Shown here in pieces: positions 47,786 to 61,200 of a DNA stretch of 64,000 bases. Position 1 is the first letter of the stretch. Every line of letters begins with the position of its first letter. Made by a program: the position numbers and the translations under genes. Location of the stretch: contig OY720636.1 of NCBI GenBank assembly GCA_963169105.1, positions 117,260,188-117,324,187 on the forward strand, in the 5' to 3' direction. The notes below the pieces were generated by a model, which saw only the letters and a list, made by a program, of their open reading frames with translations, made no database searches and was not told where the DNA came from. The DNA is from Ceriagrion tenellum. Lineage: Eukaryota; Arthropoda; Insecta; Odonata; Coenagrionidae.

Positions 47786-49811
47786 TTGTTTGCATTTTTT
47801 TATTCTTGCGCTCGATTTTCGTATACGCGTCACTATTTTCTATACCAGTGACCAGGGGAAAACCAGTTGTCCTATCACTGTGCATGAGTCATTAGGACTC
47901 GGTAAATTGTGGCAGAAAGGGTCATTTTTAAGAATGGTCATCAGTCATTTTTAGATCTGTGTGGAAACATACCGTCGCTATGCCTCTTCGTGCCAAATAA
48001 TCGGAGACGGCGTTGAGGATGGTTTTCATCGCTATTTGTTTCTTTCGTCCAGAAGCCGAGAAATGTGTCGAAAAAGTTGATGGGAAGAGGTGAAAAAATG
48101 CCTCTGGTTATACTTTGGTGAGTGCAGCAATTCTTATCGTTTACTACAGTATGTTACTACGAGCGAAGTAGTTTTTCCCCGCCGGTAAATGCTTGCAGTA
48201 GGCAATTCCTCGCGCATCTTATGGACAACCCTCTGACTGTGCAACAGCGCGCGCCTCTCCATTTCTCTTCCGGGCGCGTCAAAGCCTCTGAATTTCAGTT
48301 CATTCTCCGAAAATTTACCTCAAAAAACACTATTTTTCCCGTTTTTCATTTTCGCTTTGGCGCCATATTCCCCTATTTTCAACGTTTCCACCAGATTACC
48401 CTACTTATTTCACCTCTTCCATATATTCATGCCCCCCAATCATTAATCATAATCACAAACCTGCTCAAGGGAGATTTTTTCTAGATGAAATACGTTACTA
48501 CATGCCTGCAGCCCCTAGATTTACGCTTATAACCACTTACCTGCAACACAATTTCATTGAGATGTCAAGTTCACTCGACCACTGCACCATCTACTGAAAA
48601 TCTCCATGAAACACAAAAATGGCTGACAAAAACTACACCTACCATATTATATATGCTCTTAAAACCGTATTTCCACAGTTAAGCCACTCTTTTTCACTGA
48701 AAACTACCAAATTCTATGCACTTTCGTCCCTACAAATTCGTTGAAAATTACTCATTTCCTGGGATGGAAACAATTTTGTCACTATCGGCCCTGCACTAAC
48801 ATATTTAACTATCTTTTATTTAGTAATAATGTTATTCCACTCTTGACTCACTCCAAAATTCAGTTCTGAAAATTTTATTTTAAGTGAGCATTCCCAAAAG
48901 GTATTGCCTGATATGATAATCCTCATTTAAGTGTCGAATGCCCATATCATACAACAAAAGAAAAATACTATTTTTTCCATAGGAGACGGAGATAGAAGGT
49001 GAGAGAACAGGCCCATGAATATGGGCCTCTTTCCCGTTCCTATCAGGATCATTTGGGGCATGAGCGGAGAAAAGGGTACATTCAGTTCAACGACTTATGT
49101 AACCGTTGCGTAATAGAAGAAAAGGAAGGACGGCTTTGTTGGAGGAAAGGACAGAGATGGTCCTAGATAAGTATATGTGACTCGCTCTAACTCGGGAAAA
49201 GAAGGAAGAGGAGGAAGGTTAAATACAAACCAACCGCAGAGGGTGCTCTTTACTATCATTGCAGAGGAAACAATTGCAAAGGCAGGCGATAAGAAAATTA
49301 AAGTTGAGCAAAAAATTACGATACCCAAAGTAATTCGAGAGAACAATCTACTAGTAGTACGCGAGAGTAGTAGAGGGCGTGAGCTGCCTGAATAAGGAAT
49401 AACTTTCCAGCCCTGTGATTACCATAGAAAGATCAGCCCCCCTCCATTCCCCCACACCATTCTGGTGAATTACGTGGAATTCCTTTTCCGATTTGAATTT
49501 GCATTTGATTCGTGCATGACCAGCATTCTTCTTGCAGCCGAGCAGGAAAAGCTGCAATGCTTGTATTCTGTACGCATCACTGTTTTAAACAATTGCGATG
49601 GTGGAATGTGCCTTTTTTATCCTGCCTTACAAATGAACTCATACTTAAAAAACAAGAACAAGATTTTTCAAAATAATACCGGAGCATTAGTTCGTGGTTT
49701 CTTCAATCGAAAGGTCAATTTCGCATGATGCCTATAAAATGCAAGTCAGGAACATACATGCTCCAGCAAGTTGATATGTAATTATTTTTGTAGAGATTTT
49801 TACAGGAAACT
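47786..49811. other. Unrecognised stretch with a GC-richer part
   Basis: A GC-richer segment lies at about 48160-48420 (GCGCGCGCCTC, CGGGCGCGTC). It is open on the plus strand within 48122-48484, but without a recognised domain. It could be an exon or a promoter-proximal CpG-rich patch; nothing decides it. The rest is AT-rich and unremarkable. Confidence 0.35.
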
Positions 49812-49850
49812 AGCAAAGGTACCCGTTGAAATTCAACGGGGGATGAAAAT
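49812..49850 (+). repeat. ACTAGC-plus-hairpin repeat start
   Basis: ACTAGCAAAGGTA leads into CCCGTTGAA-att-(TT)CAACGGG, a hairpin of about 8 bp. The layout (ACTAGC followed shortly by a hairpin) matches the start of family A copy 2 at 20567, although the stem sequence differs. It probably marks the left limit of the composite repeat that follows. Confidence 0.5.
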
Positions 49851-49918
49851 CAGACAGGGCATATAGGTTGTAGGTGGAGTAGTTAGGAGGTGTAAGTGTA
49901 TTTTTTTCTAGGCAAATC

Positions 49919-50480
49919 ATCTATAATTTTAGTTTTATTTTTTAACTAAGCAGATGAAAACCGCATTATATTATGCTTACCGAGCTTCGGCATTATTTTT
50001 CAGTTACATATAGAAATTAAACTACAGGCCATTTGTATTTCAGAGGCTATTCGCATTAATATAACATCGTGGCATTCTCCTGTTTTATTCAGCAATAATT
50101 TTAGTTTTATTTTTTATTCAGCAGATGAAACCCGCATTTCATTATTTTTACAGTTTCAACATTCTTTTGCGGTGACATATGGAAATAAAACTACAGGCCG
50201 TATGCATTCCAGAGGATTTCCGCACTAATGTCACATCGTGGCATTCTCCTGTTTTATATGGGTCCAACTTAAATTGGTCCACTTAAAATGAATTTTGCCA
50301 ATTTTAGGCAAAAATATCCCTGAAAATATCGTAACTAGCAACATTTCAGTATACGACCTAGATTTCCACTGGAATACCTATCTCTAGATATAAAACTCAG
50401 CCGCCATTGTAAAGGTCCCATTTCCCTTCTAAAGCTTATGCTAATTCCACGGTTACCAGGGACATATCTAAATTTTGTTT
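49919..50480 (+). repeat. Dispersed repeat family B, copy 2
   Basis: This copy matches 21131-21548 closely but has two of the 170-bp units. ACATCGTGGCATTCTCCTGT boxes lie at 50064 and 50233, 169 bp apart, followed by the same unique part starting GGGTCCAACTTAAATTGG. It continues past the end of copy 1 into TTTTGTTTCAATCGATTC and an ACAGACAG run at 50514-50524. Confidence 0.75.
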
Positions 50481-50524
50481 CAATCGATTCTGTGGTTTAA
50501 GAGTGATTGAGTAACAGACAGACA

Positions 50525-51006
50525 GCGGATTCGGGCATCTACTCCCACGGGGTAAATACCTCCAGCGCGGCAGGAAGCTTTCGCTTATATCCGAGCGTGG
50601 GTGGGAGTGGGAAAAAGGAAAGGGAAGCAAAGGGAGAGTTAGCGAGCTACAACCCCTTCGAGGCCAACACCAATGAGGCGGATTGAGATCAAAAGGACCT
50701 CAATTTGGCCTCCGCCTCCCCGAAGTACTCGTAACAGTTTGGTTACCCAAACAACTGAGACGAGTAGCCTTCTGTCTCGCTTTCGCGAAAAACCTACCGC
50801 ACATATTTGAGAACCGGAAGAGCCCGTTACGCAAAGATATGGGAATAGGTGTCTTTCTGGCTCCCTTTCCGGGCGGGTGGACGCCGTGAGGTCTGCCGGA
50901 GTACGTCATCAAGTAGGGGACCACCGGACCCATGGAGGGTCGATTCGGACCAATTCAGGTCAAAGCGTGGGTGCATCCCTTCTCTCAATACCCCTCGTCT
51001 ACCCTT
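50525..51006. other. GC-richer segment between two ACAG runs
   Basis: About 480 bp of distinctly GC-richer sequence lies exactly between ACAGACAGACAG (50514-50524) and the longer ACAG run at 51007-51040. No coding domain, inverted ends or RNA promoter box is recognised. It may be an insertion into the microsatellite tail of family B, or part of a larger element that includes both. Confidence 0.45.
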
Positions 51007-51040
51007 AGACAGACAGACAGACAGACCGACAGACAGACAC
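51007..51040 (+). repeat. AGAC microsatellite
   Basis: This is an almost perfect run of AGAC tetramers with one C-for-A change. It is followed by CACCTTTAGATTTTTATATATTT-like AT-rich DNA, a common 3' context of arthropod dispersed repeats. Confidence 0.9.
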
Positions 51041-52276
51041 CTTTAGATTTTTATATATTTGTAAGACGGGAAGATAATGATCTGTTAATAACATTACATC
51101 GCTATAACAATCTAGCTACGTGCAAGACTAAAATGACATTGGAAGTTACCTCTCAGTATAATTGTTTAACTTGGTTCTCTGGAAAATACAAATCTTTTGA
51201 AACTGTATTCAATTTTAGTTTTTTTCGATTTTATGCCTTGTCCTATTGAAAGTATACGCCAATATATACTATTCAACATTATTCCATACAAGCATTGGTA
51301 ATAATTAACTAAGCATTCTATATATAAGATGAAATCCTTTGGCTTGTGTGAATTATTACAAATAACGGGAGAAAGGTTTCCAATATTTATTACATGCACG
51401 GAGAAAAACAGTTTTGTTCTTCGAAATATTAAACCAGAACTAATATATTACCAATTAGATAAAAAATGCTATGAGTATATCGTGTGTATGAGGGCCAGTT
51501 CTGTTTTTTGGAATAATCTTTTCCCAGACACTTGCCGCCGATTGAGCTAAGAATATGGCAAACAGCCACTAAAAATCAATGCCAATATATATGTCTTATA
51601 GTGTAGCATTTAATTTAGTTAACGAAAAACACTTTCGAAATATCAATCGACGCTTATATGGAAAATGTTGAACCATTCAATAAATATCTGAGGTATTCCT
51701 GAGTTTAGTATTTGCGAGTCTTTTACCGTGAGTTCATTACGTAAGATACACACACACTGATTTCAGTAGAAACAATGTGTGATGGAATATATTATCCTAT
51801 TCACATTTATTTTAGAGCGACTTGAAATGAAAATGCACTTAATACAGTGAATCGAAAATCGTGACACTGTGCTAAGGAAGTGTAATGGGGCAACGAAGCC
51901 ACATACCGCAACAATGCTATTTCGCATCTTGTGATATAACTTTTTTTTCTTTCTTGCTAGTTTCAGCGTTCAATTTATTATTAAACGATTTATAGTCAGT
52001 AAAATGTCTGAAAACATCCGACAGAAAGAGGATAGAATGGGTGTGAAAAATGATTTTAAAAATAGTTCTCGCGCACTACCTTTTGTCAAGGAACCGACCA
52101 CGGAACTTTCGAGTAAATATTCCTAGTTATGGTGACTGAAGATATTAACGAAGGATTAACATTAAGTCACTTTACCTTAAATTTCAGGTTCATGGAATTT
52201 GTTTAATTTCGGGATAGAACAGCGAGTACTGAAGCACCGAGTAGCGAGTACCACATCTATTATCTTGGTATTTATA
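51041..52276. other. AT-rich stretch, no gene seen
   Basis: Open frames on both strands near 51166-51550 show no domain. No repeat match was noticed. Confidence 0.45.
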
Positions 52277-52450
52277 AATCAATTTGATTCTCTATCCACC
52301 AGCGCTCTTTGGGTTCTGATCAAATTACACAAATATTAAACCCTTAATTATAATAAACTTATGAATCAATTTGATTTTCTATCCACCAGCGCTCTTTAGG
52401 TTCTGATCAACTTACACAAATATTAAACCCTTAATTATAATAAACTTATG
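52277..52450. repeat. 87-bp tandem duplication, two copies
   Basis: Units 52277-52363 and 52364-52450 both start AATCAATTTGATT and end TAATAAACTTATG, with only three differences. This is likely a recent local duplication. Confidence 0.92.
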
Positions 52451-54555
52451 TTAACAAATTGAACATTTTTAAAACATTGGTCTTCATTTTTAATCTCCCT
52501 CTTCTTCAAAGCCACCCCAAAATGCAAGAACGGGGAAGCATGGAAGCGTGACATCGTTTGTCCAGAAATATAACACAAGTAAGAAGCACCTACTCCTTCA
52601 TAAGTGCTTTTGCCTAACTTGCTATATTCTCTGACAATTAAAATCTAAGGTTTTAATCATAAGAAAAAAATCTCACCTGCCCGATGCATTTTTAATGCCT
52701 CATCGCTGAAGGAAGTAGGAGGTTTTTTTGTTTATCTGCTCCTTTCCTAAATAATTTTGAAGCTCCTACCGTGTCAGTCCAAAACCTTCTGATTAGTTTC
52801 TTAGAATAATGCAAATGAAAAAGTACAAAAATTTGTTTCTTTATTTATTCATATCAAATATACTTTGTGACGAGGAAAAGGGGAGAGGTTCTGTCTTTTG
52901 AAGTCTTTCCGAATACATTTCGTGGATTTTTCTAAAAGATGTTCAGTGTCCTTATTTTATTAAATTTCACTCCCTTTTCAGCAGTTTTATCATTGAAAAA
53001 CGAAAAGAAAATGAAGCACTTAATTGATTAACTCTTTAATATGACTTTTAGTTGTCATGCGTGCATTCATGAATCACAGGAGAGGCTGTTGGAGGAACTA
53101 TGCTGAAGACCGTAGAACTTGGTGAGCACTGGAGCTGTTTAAATGTGTTTGGACATGAATCACGATGAATGTAAATATTGTATTAATTCCGCTGAGGACA
53201 GCGCAATAAGTTTAATATCATATCATTCATTACGTTTTCAAGTAATAGCTCCTATCATTTTTTCAAGAAGACATTGCTCTTTTTCTCAACCGAATAACAA
53301 GAGGCCGGAAATATTTCTAATTTTTAAAACTATATTTCTCCCATATGTTTCATGAGGTAATCTTCTTTATTCACAATTCATAAAGAAATTTTTGTTAAAG
53401 ATCAAAATAGAACTGTTCCGACTAAATTTACTATAATTCTGGACACAGAGAAAGAGCAGTAACAAGGCACCTACATATATTATATATACGTATATTTCAC
53501 AACCATTAATCATGGCTTTCATTTGTTAAAATTTTATAGCTAAATAAGTCATAAAACGGTAGAAAAGTTTTCAATCTACATTTGGTACACTAAACCACTT
53601 AAATAGAGATCGTCTCTGGAACGTCGAGATACCATATCACTTGTTAAATTAGGCTCTCCAAATTCTAAATGCGGTGGAGGTATTGCTCCTCAAGTCAATG
53701 AATTAATCAAAATAAAGGTGGAGGAAACTTAATGACTCAAAGGCTTAAAGCGTACATATCAGCAGCGCTCCCTGAGTCCCCATTTCCGTAACTTCCTGAG
53801 GGCGCTACTCTTCGAAACTTCCTGTAATGGGAAGCGGGAAGGCAACATTAGCTCGCAGCATGTGCACTTGCTCCTCCGCCATCTATAAATTGAATCTTGC
53901 ACAAAGTTTTCCACAGGCATTTCCTTTAAGAGACGGATTTTGCACCTCAGTTCTGGATCAAACTTTTTCCAATGATTTATGAAAAGCCCAAGCCATTCAA
54001 GTGGAAATGAAGGAAAAAGAATTAGGCTACAATTCGTGTTTGGAAAAAGTTGCACAGTACTCTTCTTATTTCCATTTTGCGTTGCACTGCCCATGTGGAA
54101 ATATCAGATTGCGTAAATTTTGAGTACTTTTTCCAATAAATTCATTTTTATGCAGACAATTTAATTACTCAGACGTATACGTTACTGTCCACTCAACTAT
54201 AATCTGGCATCGCTTCTAGTTCAGAAAATAAACGATTCTGAAGAGTTTTTTACGCTCGTAGACGTTCAGTTATAACTAAGCCATCGATCATTTGGTGTTT
54301 CTCAAGAACAAATATTTCTTAAAATGAATACCTTAGCAAGGCATTGGGATATTATTGGGATAAAACTATTGGGATAATACCATGAGGTCTTCTCCGCCAC
54401 TTACGCTTATATATGCCCTATCTATAAACTTGAATTCATATTACCAAATATAAATCTTTATCAAGGTCCATTTCGATAAGAAAAAGAATATAATCAATTA
54501 TTTAAATACTAGGGGTAAGGGGTAAGATGACGAAGCTAAGTTGTAATGATTTTTT
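52451..54555. other. AT-rich stretch, no gene seen
   Basis: No gene or known repeat is recognised. The minus-strand frame at 53759-54094 has no domain. Confidence 0.45.
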
Positions 54556-54559
54556 CTGG

Positions 54560-55290
54560 CCTTATTACTCTGGCCTAGATGATAGATAGTTTTTCATATG
54601 CTCTTTCAATCTTATGCTGCTCAATATTTTTTACATTATTCAAAATTGATTCCGAGTATTCATTTCTTATCTAATCCGTCAATTTTATCTTCCGTATCCT
54701 CCACCAGGACCAAGTTTAGTAGGCATCTTGAATGTTCTGGTCTGCCTTTCCGATGCTCCATGTGTCCGATACACTTGAGTCCCTCCATTTGTCCATTTGT
54801 CCGAGGGCCACACTCATCATAAATGTTTTCATATTCTATTTACACGCTCTTAATCCAATCCTTTTCGATCACAACAGTCGCCTTTTTATCATGAGCGATT
54901 AGTTCGGCTGTCTTCAATCGGTGTCCGTAGTATTTTTTCCATTCCAGGCGACGGAACCTCTGAGATAGATGGAGATATTCATTTGCTCCGATTCCTCTCA
55001 TCCTAGTTTGACTTCTTTCCTTCTTTCTTTAGTTTCCCTTTCTGCATATTTGGATTTTGGCCTCCTTAAAATTTGTGCTAATAGAGTGGTTAGTACAATA
55101 TCTTTACAGATCTTTGAGATCACAGGAGTTCATACATAGATTTCGATATTGTCTTCGAACCAGAGCATGTTTATTACAGAAACGTCGTTTTTATTAAATT
55201 TGATCAAAAATGGGCTCCTCTCATTACCTCCTCCAAGAACATGTTGAACCCTGCTGATGAGACCCTTCCTTCTTTTCTTCATTAATGTTA
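54560..55290 (-). pseudogene. Non-LTR retrotransposon reverse transcriptase remnant (minus strand)
   Basis: Reading the minus strand from about 55290 downward: FNMFLEEVMRGAHF (the LFN.FLE.VMR motif after the polymerase SP box), then INMLWFEDNIEIYV, where FEDN (near 55150-55170) stands for the catalytic YADD/FADD. VAWNGKNTTD (SWDGK.TTDI), IKRRLL with a KTFMMSVAL stretch (IKTFIWSVALYG), RIRKIKLTD (RRM.KI.WTD) and IRNEYSES follow. The order is that of the palm, thumb and C-terminal region of an arthropod non-LTR reverse transcriptase. Several frameshifts and stops are present, and one catalytic Asp of the YADD pair is changed to Asn. This is the only fragment in the window that reaches into the polymerase core. 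Confidence 0.8.
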
Positions 55291-58200
55291 ATTTTAGTTT
55301 CTCTTCGTGTCTGGCCTCTCATTCACATTGTGATGAGTTGCTTCCTGCTTAGTTTGTATATTACCATTTAGTCGTTGTTATTCATTCCGAGGTTTTCAGA
55401 TATCCTAGATATTCTAATGGTACATTAAAATGTAAAGAGGTAAGTAAGACTTATAAGATGCTTCAAAAACGAAGATAAGTTGGGTCAGTTCGAGTAGCGT
55501 GCAAAAGTTGAATACCGCTATCCAGAAAAAATTATTTTCCATCACTTTGTCTCAAATTGGCAACACTCGGAACGGGAGTCAAACACTCTATCACAGGTCC
55601 AATGGAAGGTATAAGAGAAAAAAAACAAGAGGATGTGTCTACACTATTATTTGGTCAATACAGTTAAGAAGAGAGGAGGGAGGTGAAAAAATGAAGAGTC
55701 ATTTAGTGAAGTGGCTACCTGGATAACTAGACCAGGAAGGAGACTTCCCAAAGACACCAGAAGAACGGCAGCATGGGGCAAGTTTGGTTAACGATGGAAT
55801 AGGAGAAAAGAAGTATCTATTGGGTGTATTTGTGATTAAGTGCATTATGCTTGCCTGCCAGGATATGCAAATATGGAAAAATATATACAATGCATTGTAA
55901 AATGAGCGAAAATAGAAATGGCGATTTACACTATACCAATTTCTGTCTGTCTTTTAAAACCACAACCCCCATATTCAGTCTAAATGCGAGTTAACTATGT
56001 TGTCTGGATTATTATTGGAAGCTGTGATTTTTATTTCACATGAGGGCGCAGTGTATTAGTTACCACGCATATCATTTATGATAGTTTAAAAAATCTAGAC
56101 CCAAGCTTTTTAAAAATAATTTTCCTTTCATCATATTAAGTGCATTAAAATCGTAATTTTTTCTATATTATTCGTTCACAGTGAACGTTAGCGAAAAAGT
56201 GGCTAAAATTTTGCTTATTGTAAAAGAGACCTTAAATATAAAAAAGAATTGATTTCATACACTCATCAATTAGAATAAAAACTGAATAATGGTGCCATTA
56301 TCTCTTAGCTAAATGGCACCTTTATGAGTCACAAAAGCTCTTACGCCTTTTTGAGAGTCAATTAACCGTGAGAAAAGTCTTTATTACATTTCGTGAAAAT
56401 GCAAATTTACTAAAGTAGAAGCAATCATCTAAATCTGAGAAAATAGAATGATTGAAATCATGTAACTTTTACTTGACTGCAGTGCTAACAAAAGACCAAT
56501 TTTATTTTAAAAAGAAATCCTTATTGAGTTTTGACAATACGTAAAAAAATCTTAGATAAAATTTATTTTTTTTAATTAACCACATTTAGCTGCTCAGAAA
56601 AACTTCGAGGATTCTCGACTTAATCACCTTTTTCATAAAGGTCTAAGTTTCAATGGCCGACTCGCGCACTGTATCGTTGTAGTTAAAGAGTCAAGGTTTA
56701 GGTGTCGTTTATGGTAGGTAATCCGGAGAAATCGAGGGCAGCCATTCAGCTATAATCTGCCCAAAATCCTGCGATTAAAACTTTATAACTCTGTTCACAA
56801 CCATGGCGATAGCAGAGGGAGTATTTTGGAGGAAGTGGCGGGCGATTTGAGAGTGGAGTGGTTGAGCAAGGGGAAGGTGGGAAAGAAAACGGAGGGCACA
56901 TAAAAGAGACTCAGACATGGGGCCACTATCTAGCGGGACATCAGATATAGCCATCCAATCCTGGAATACGAAATTTTTATCTCTCTCCTCCTCTCTTCCT
57001 TATCATCATCCCCACTTCTTAAGTCCACAACCTTCCCCGCTTCAATCTCACTCTCTCAATCCTATCTCCCGCCGTCGCCATCCCTTTCCAACCTTCCTTA
57101 TATAGGGGATGTTTTTATCTAAACCCCTTCTACTCTTAGGACGAGAACATCCGTGCTTGGAATTCTACTCTGTACTTCAGGGATCAGAAATAGGAATGAC
57201 CACCTTCAACTTGGCCGAAAATTAAGGTGACACTACCTGCCGTTAGTTGATAGTACAAAAGTTTATTTCCTCTTTGGGTATGCTAGTATTTTTTTCTTCG
57301 TATCCAGATGTCGGACTGTGCTATTAAATTCACCTTCAATAGATAACATTTTGAGTGTCATTATCAGTAAAATCACATTACATTTTTCTTGCTACTATTG
57401 CAAAGAATTGGACTTCATGCCGAAATAATGAGAGTGAAATTACATCAAACCAGTATATCGGGAAATAAATTAATCGCACATATTCCCTTACTTCAAGAAA
57501 CGATTTAAAAAAAGACATACTTAAGGGGATACAAAATTTCTGATTTGAGCAAAACCTGTGACCAGTTATTTGGTCGCAGTTTTTGCACTGATAAAAAGAG
57601 AACTAGTTACTACTATTGCCAACTCATATGTCAATATAGTCAATAATGTATTAATGTTCCGGAAGATTTTCACCAATACTATTATCTTTTATCTATAAGG
57701 TTGTAACTAATAACAGAAGGTTTTTGGTACTGCTTTTTGTATTAGAATTTTTCACTTCATATTACAGGGTTCAATGGCATTATTAATGCTCCAGATTATC
57801 ATAATTTGGAGACAATAATGCACTTAATTTAAGAATGTTTTACAATCAATTTTTAAAAAATGAAAAAGCCTGCTTCCATCCCAAGCATAAAACATAATAA
57901 AAACTTATATTAAATATTCTGCTAAGAAATAAAAGAAGCGTCTTACAGTTATGCTGGAATCAACTTGAAAATAAGGCAAAGATTCACAACAGTCCATCGA
58001 TTTTCTCTCGCCAATGTACGGATCGAGAGAAAAGCATGTATATAGTATATGTATAATATTGGTTGGTGGTCGCGTTCTGATGGTTTAAGAATGCAGTTGT
58101 TGAAATCTTCTTCAACGTCATACTCCCATGATTTTTACGGTATTAACACATCCCATTACTGCTTTAATCACCAAGGTTACCATCAAATTTTAAAGAAGTG

Positions 58201-61200
58201 GACAACGGAGCTATCACGAAAGATTTATTTTTCTCCTGGCTTAAATTCACTTAACCTATTGCTATGCGTTCAGATGCTGGAAAATATAGAAAGAGACATT
58301 TCCTATTTCTACCTCTTATCTTCATCCACCCCTCTCGTAGGCATTTTCATTCGCTTTACTCATTTAAAAACAACGGCTGGCCTCAATACGTATTCCTGGC
58401 GGTACCCCGGACTACCCTTGTATTCAAGCAGGAGAAAGTAAAAAGTAATAAAAGAAAGAGGCGATCTCCGTTTTTAGTAGTTTTCTTCATCCATAGAATG
58501 GCCATTGACAGAAATCCTTCCATAGGTATATGTATCTTCATATAAAGACGCCGGAAATGTTAGATCACTATCCTTAATGGACAAATATCAAATTCTAATC
58601 AATGCCATTCAATAGCATTTTTGTTTATGGGTTAAAATCACCGAAGGCAAAACTTTGGGAAGAGTAAATTAAGCTTTCTTTTTTTTCCGTTTTTCCCTCC
58701 ACTTCCCTTACACATTTACCAATTCCTTTCCCTCAAACAATCTGATTTCCCGGGAACTTGCAATACCACGTCTCATAGTGGTCCCAAATTCAAAAATCTG
58801 ACTAAAATCCACGAAATATTGTTTCTATTCATGGGCTTTCAACTACTGGAATGACTTTTGTGAAATTTTCAACACATAAAGTGAAAGAATTATTGTTATT
58901 GTAACAAAAATTGATGAGAAATTCCGTTTGCAAAGTGATCGTCGAGCGTGTCACTTTCACAACACTTGGAGCACTGGGAAAAGAGTAAAATTCATAGAAG
59001 CTGAGATTTAATTATCAACCGACTTCCATTTTTCAAACACTTTCATCTCTATGAGACATGAAAAATAAACTGCATACTTAAAATTGGATTGAATAATTCA
59101 CGGGAATAGTCAATCAATCATGAATTCTGTTATAATTTTCATGGAAGCGCTAGAAATGACCATATAAATGTCATGAGTAAATAGTATCACTAGGTATGGC
59201 CACATAACTTCTTCCTGGCTGTTTATAAGTTATTAAGTTAAAATAAAGAAACAAAACCATATCTGCGAACATGTGCCTATTTGGCTTCTACGGTGTTTAT
59301 ATTTTATGAAGTCCAAATCCAGATAAATAAGGATATTTCCAATTTGTAGTTTTAGTGCTCTGCAGTTATTAAACTCATGACAATCAGAGCAAAAACACTT
59401 TCGACAAATATTTCAAATTTTATTCTATGTTGCAATGATGAGTAGTAAATATACGTAAGATAGTAAATTGATGCATACATATTAACGTAAATATTATTAA
59501 TAATTGATTGTTCATGCTTTATGTAACGACACATAGTATAGAATTTTCAATATGCATGGAGTTTTAGTGAAATAATATATTATTTACAAACTATAGGTCT
59601 AACAATTGAAAATAAATATTATCATTCCCTCATAGCAGAGCTTACTACCCAATGAAATTCTGTCTAGTAAAAATTAACTGTTGGCGTTTTAGCCGTAGCA
59701 ATAATTCTTCATTTTCGTAATTGTGTATATAATTAACTTCTGCTTCTACCTTTTTTTATCCTCTGGAATCGTCAATCCGTCAAATCATCAATGCGCCAAA
59801 CACAGTCCATAAACTGTGCAAGGTACACGTGTTAGCAGTGAATACACAAGTGACCAGCATTTTCAATAACCATTGGAAAAATTCATGGCCAAGTTCTAAA
59901 GAGTCTATTTATCATCCCAGTTTAGCTGGTTAAACAAAAATTTTGGTTTTGTTATGGAATTCTCTATTAAAGAACAGGGAAACGAGGATCATTGGAACGT
60001 GCAGAGCGATTCCAATTTTCTGAAGAGAAAGAATAATGATGCGGCATTTTGTGTGTGCTGGAAAAAGGTGATTAGCTATCGTTCAAAACCGGACACGGTA
60101 GCGATAGAGTGCCATATTCACATTTTCGCGCTAGCGGATCGCGGTAAAATCGTATTGTAAAGCTGAATTTTGATAAATATTTGCTCTCACAATCATAAAT
60201 AAAAACACGGTCGAAGCAAAAGGAAACAATTTTATGATTAAGAAACTGTTTTGTTATCAAAGCATGGACCGTGGTAGTCTATTTCCCTTGCCTTGCACTA
60301 TTATACATTATCGGTCATCATTCATATTTCCATCCGGATGCATCTTCAAATTCCATCTATTTATTATGATAAATCAATGGCAAATGGCTGCTATTTACAC
60401 ACAGATAGAGTAGTATGATCGAAAACTTCAGCATGGATTTGTTCTTCTTTTTGCTTTCGGAGAACTTTACTCCATTATTTGTTACCTCCCTTCTTATTCC
60501 CCCATGAGAAAGAAGGGATCAAGTAAAATATTTTCGCGATGTCTATTAAACTAACGCCATTTCACAGCTAAGCTCATTATTTCAACTGCTAATTTATGTT
60601 TGACATTAATTAAAGCCTCAAAGGTACCTCACTGGGACATTCAAAACTTTCTTATCCGATTTTCTGATTTTTTTCATTCTTCACTGTTACCGTTGGCCAA
60701 GGTCATGAACTTAATTCGAAAAAAGCAAACCTAAAAGTATAAAGACCAAATAATTCAACGCAACTTTATTTTACCATGCTATTTACCTAAATATAAAACT
60801 TAAAACCCGGAGAAAATGGGGACACTGTAAATTGCGTCTCACAAATCAGAGATTCAGCGCGGATGATAACTCAAAAGTAGTACGAGGGAAATAAATGGAG
60901 CAATCCTCACATCGTCACCTGGATCAGAAAAAAATGGGAGACCGTTGGAATCATTGCTTATCGCCGCGCTATTTTGCGTTGGGTTTTTGGGACTGGTTTA
61001 GGCGTAGAGCAATTAAAACGCTTTAAATGAAGATAAGCCCATCTTTCTAACATCGTCCTAGATTCTTTCCTCGAGTTTTCCTTGGCTTTCCAAAATTCTT
61101 AAGCTAGGCTACAATGTGTAAGAAGAGATTATTACAAAATAAAAAAATAAGAGAGAGAACATTCCAACGATCCGATGCATTTGATGAGATGTCCCAATTA

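Noticed and set aside
48122..48484. 120-codon plus-strand frame in a GC-richer patch
   Set aside because: It looked like a possible CpG-rich first exon, but no motif, signal or splice context supports it.
58049..58441. 130-codon plus-strand frame
   Set aside because: No recognisable domain, no codon-use or context support, and overlapped by another frame.
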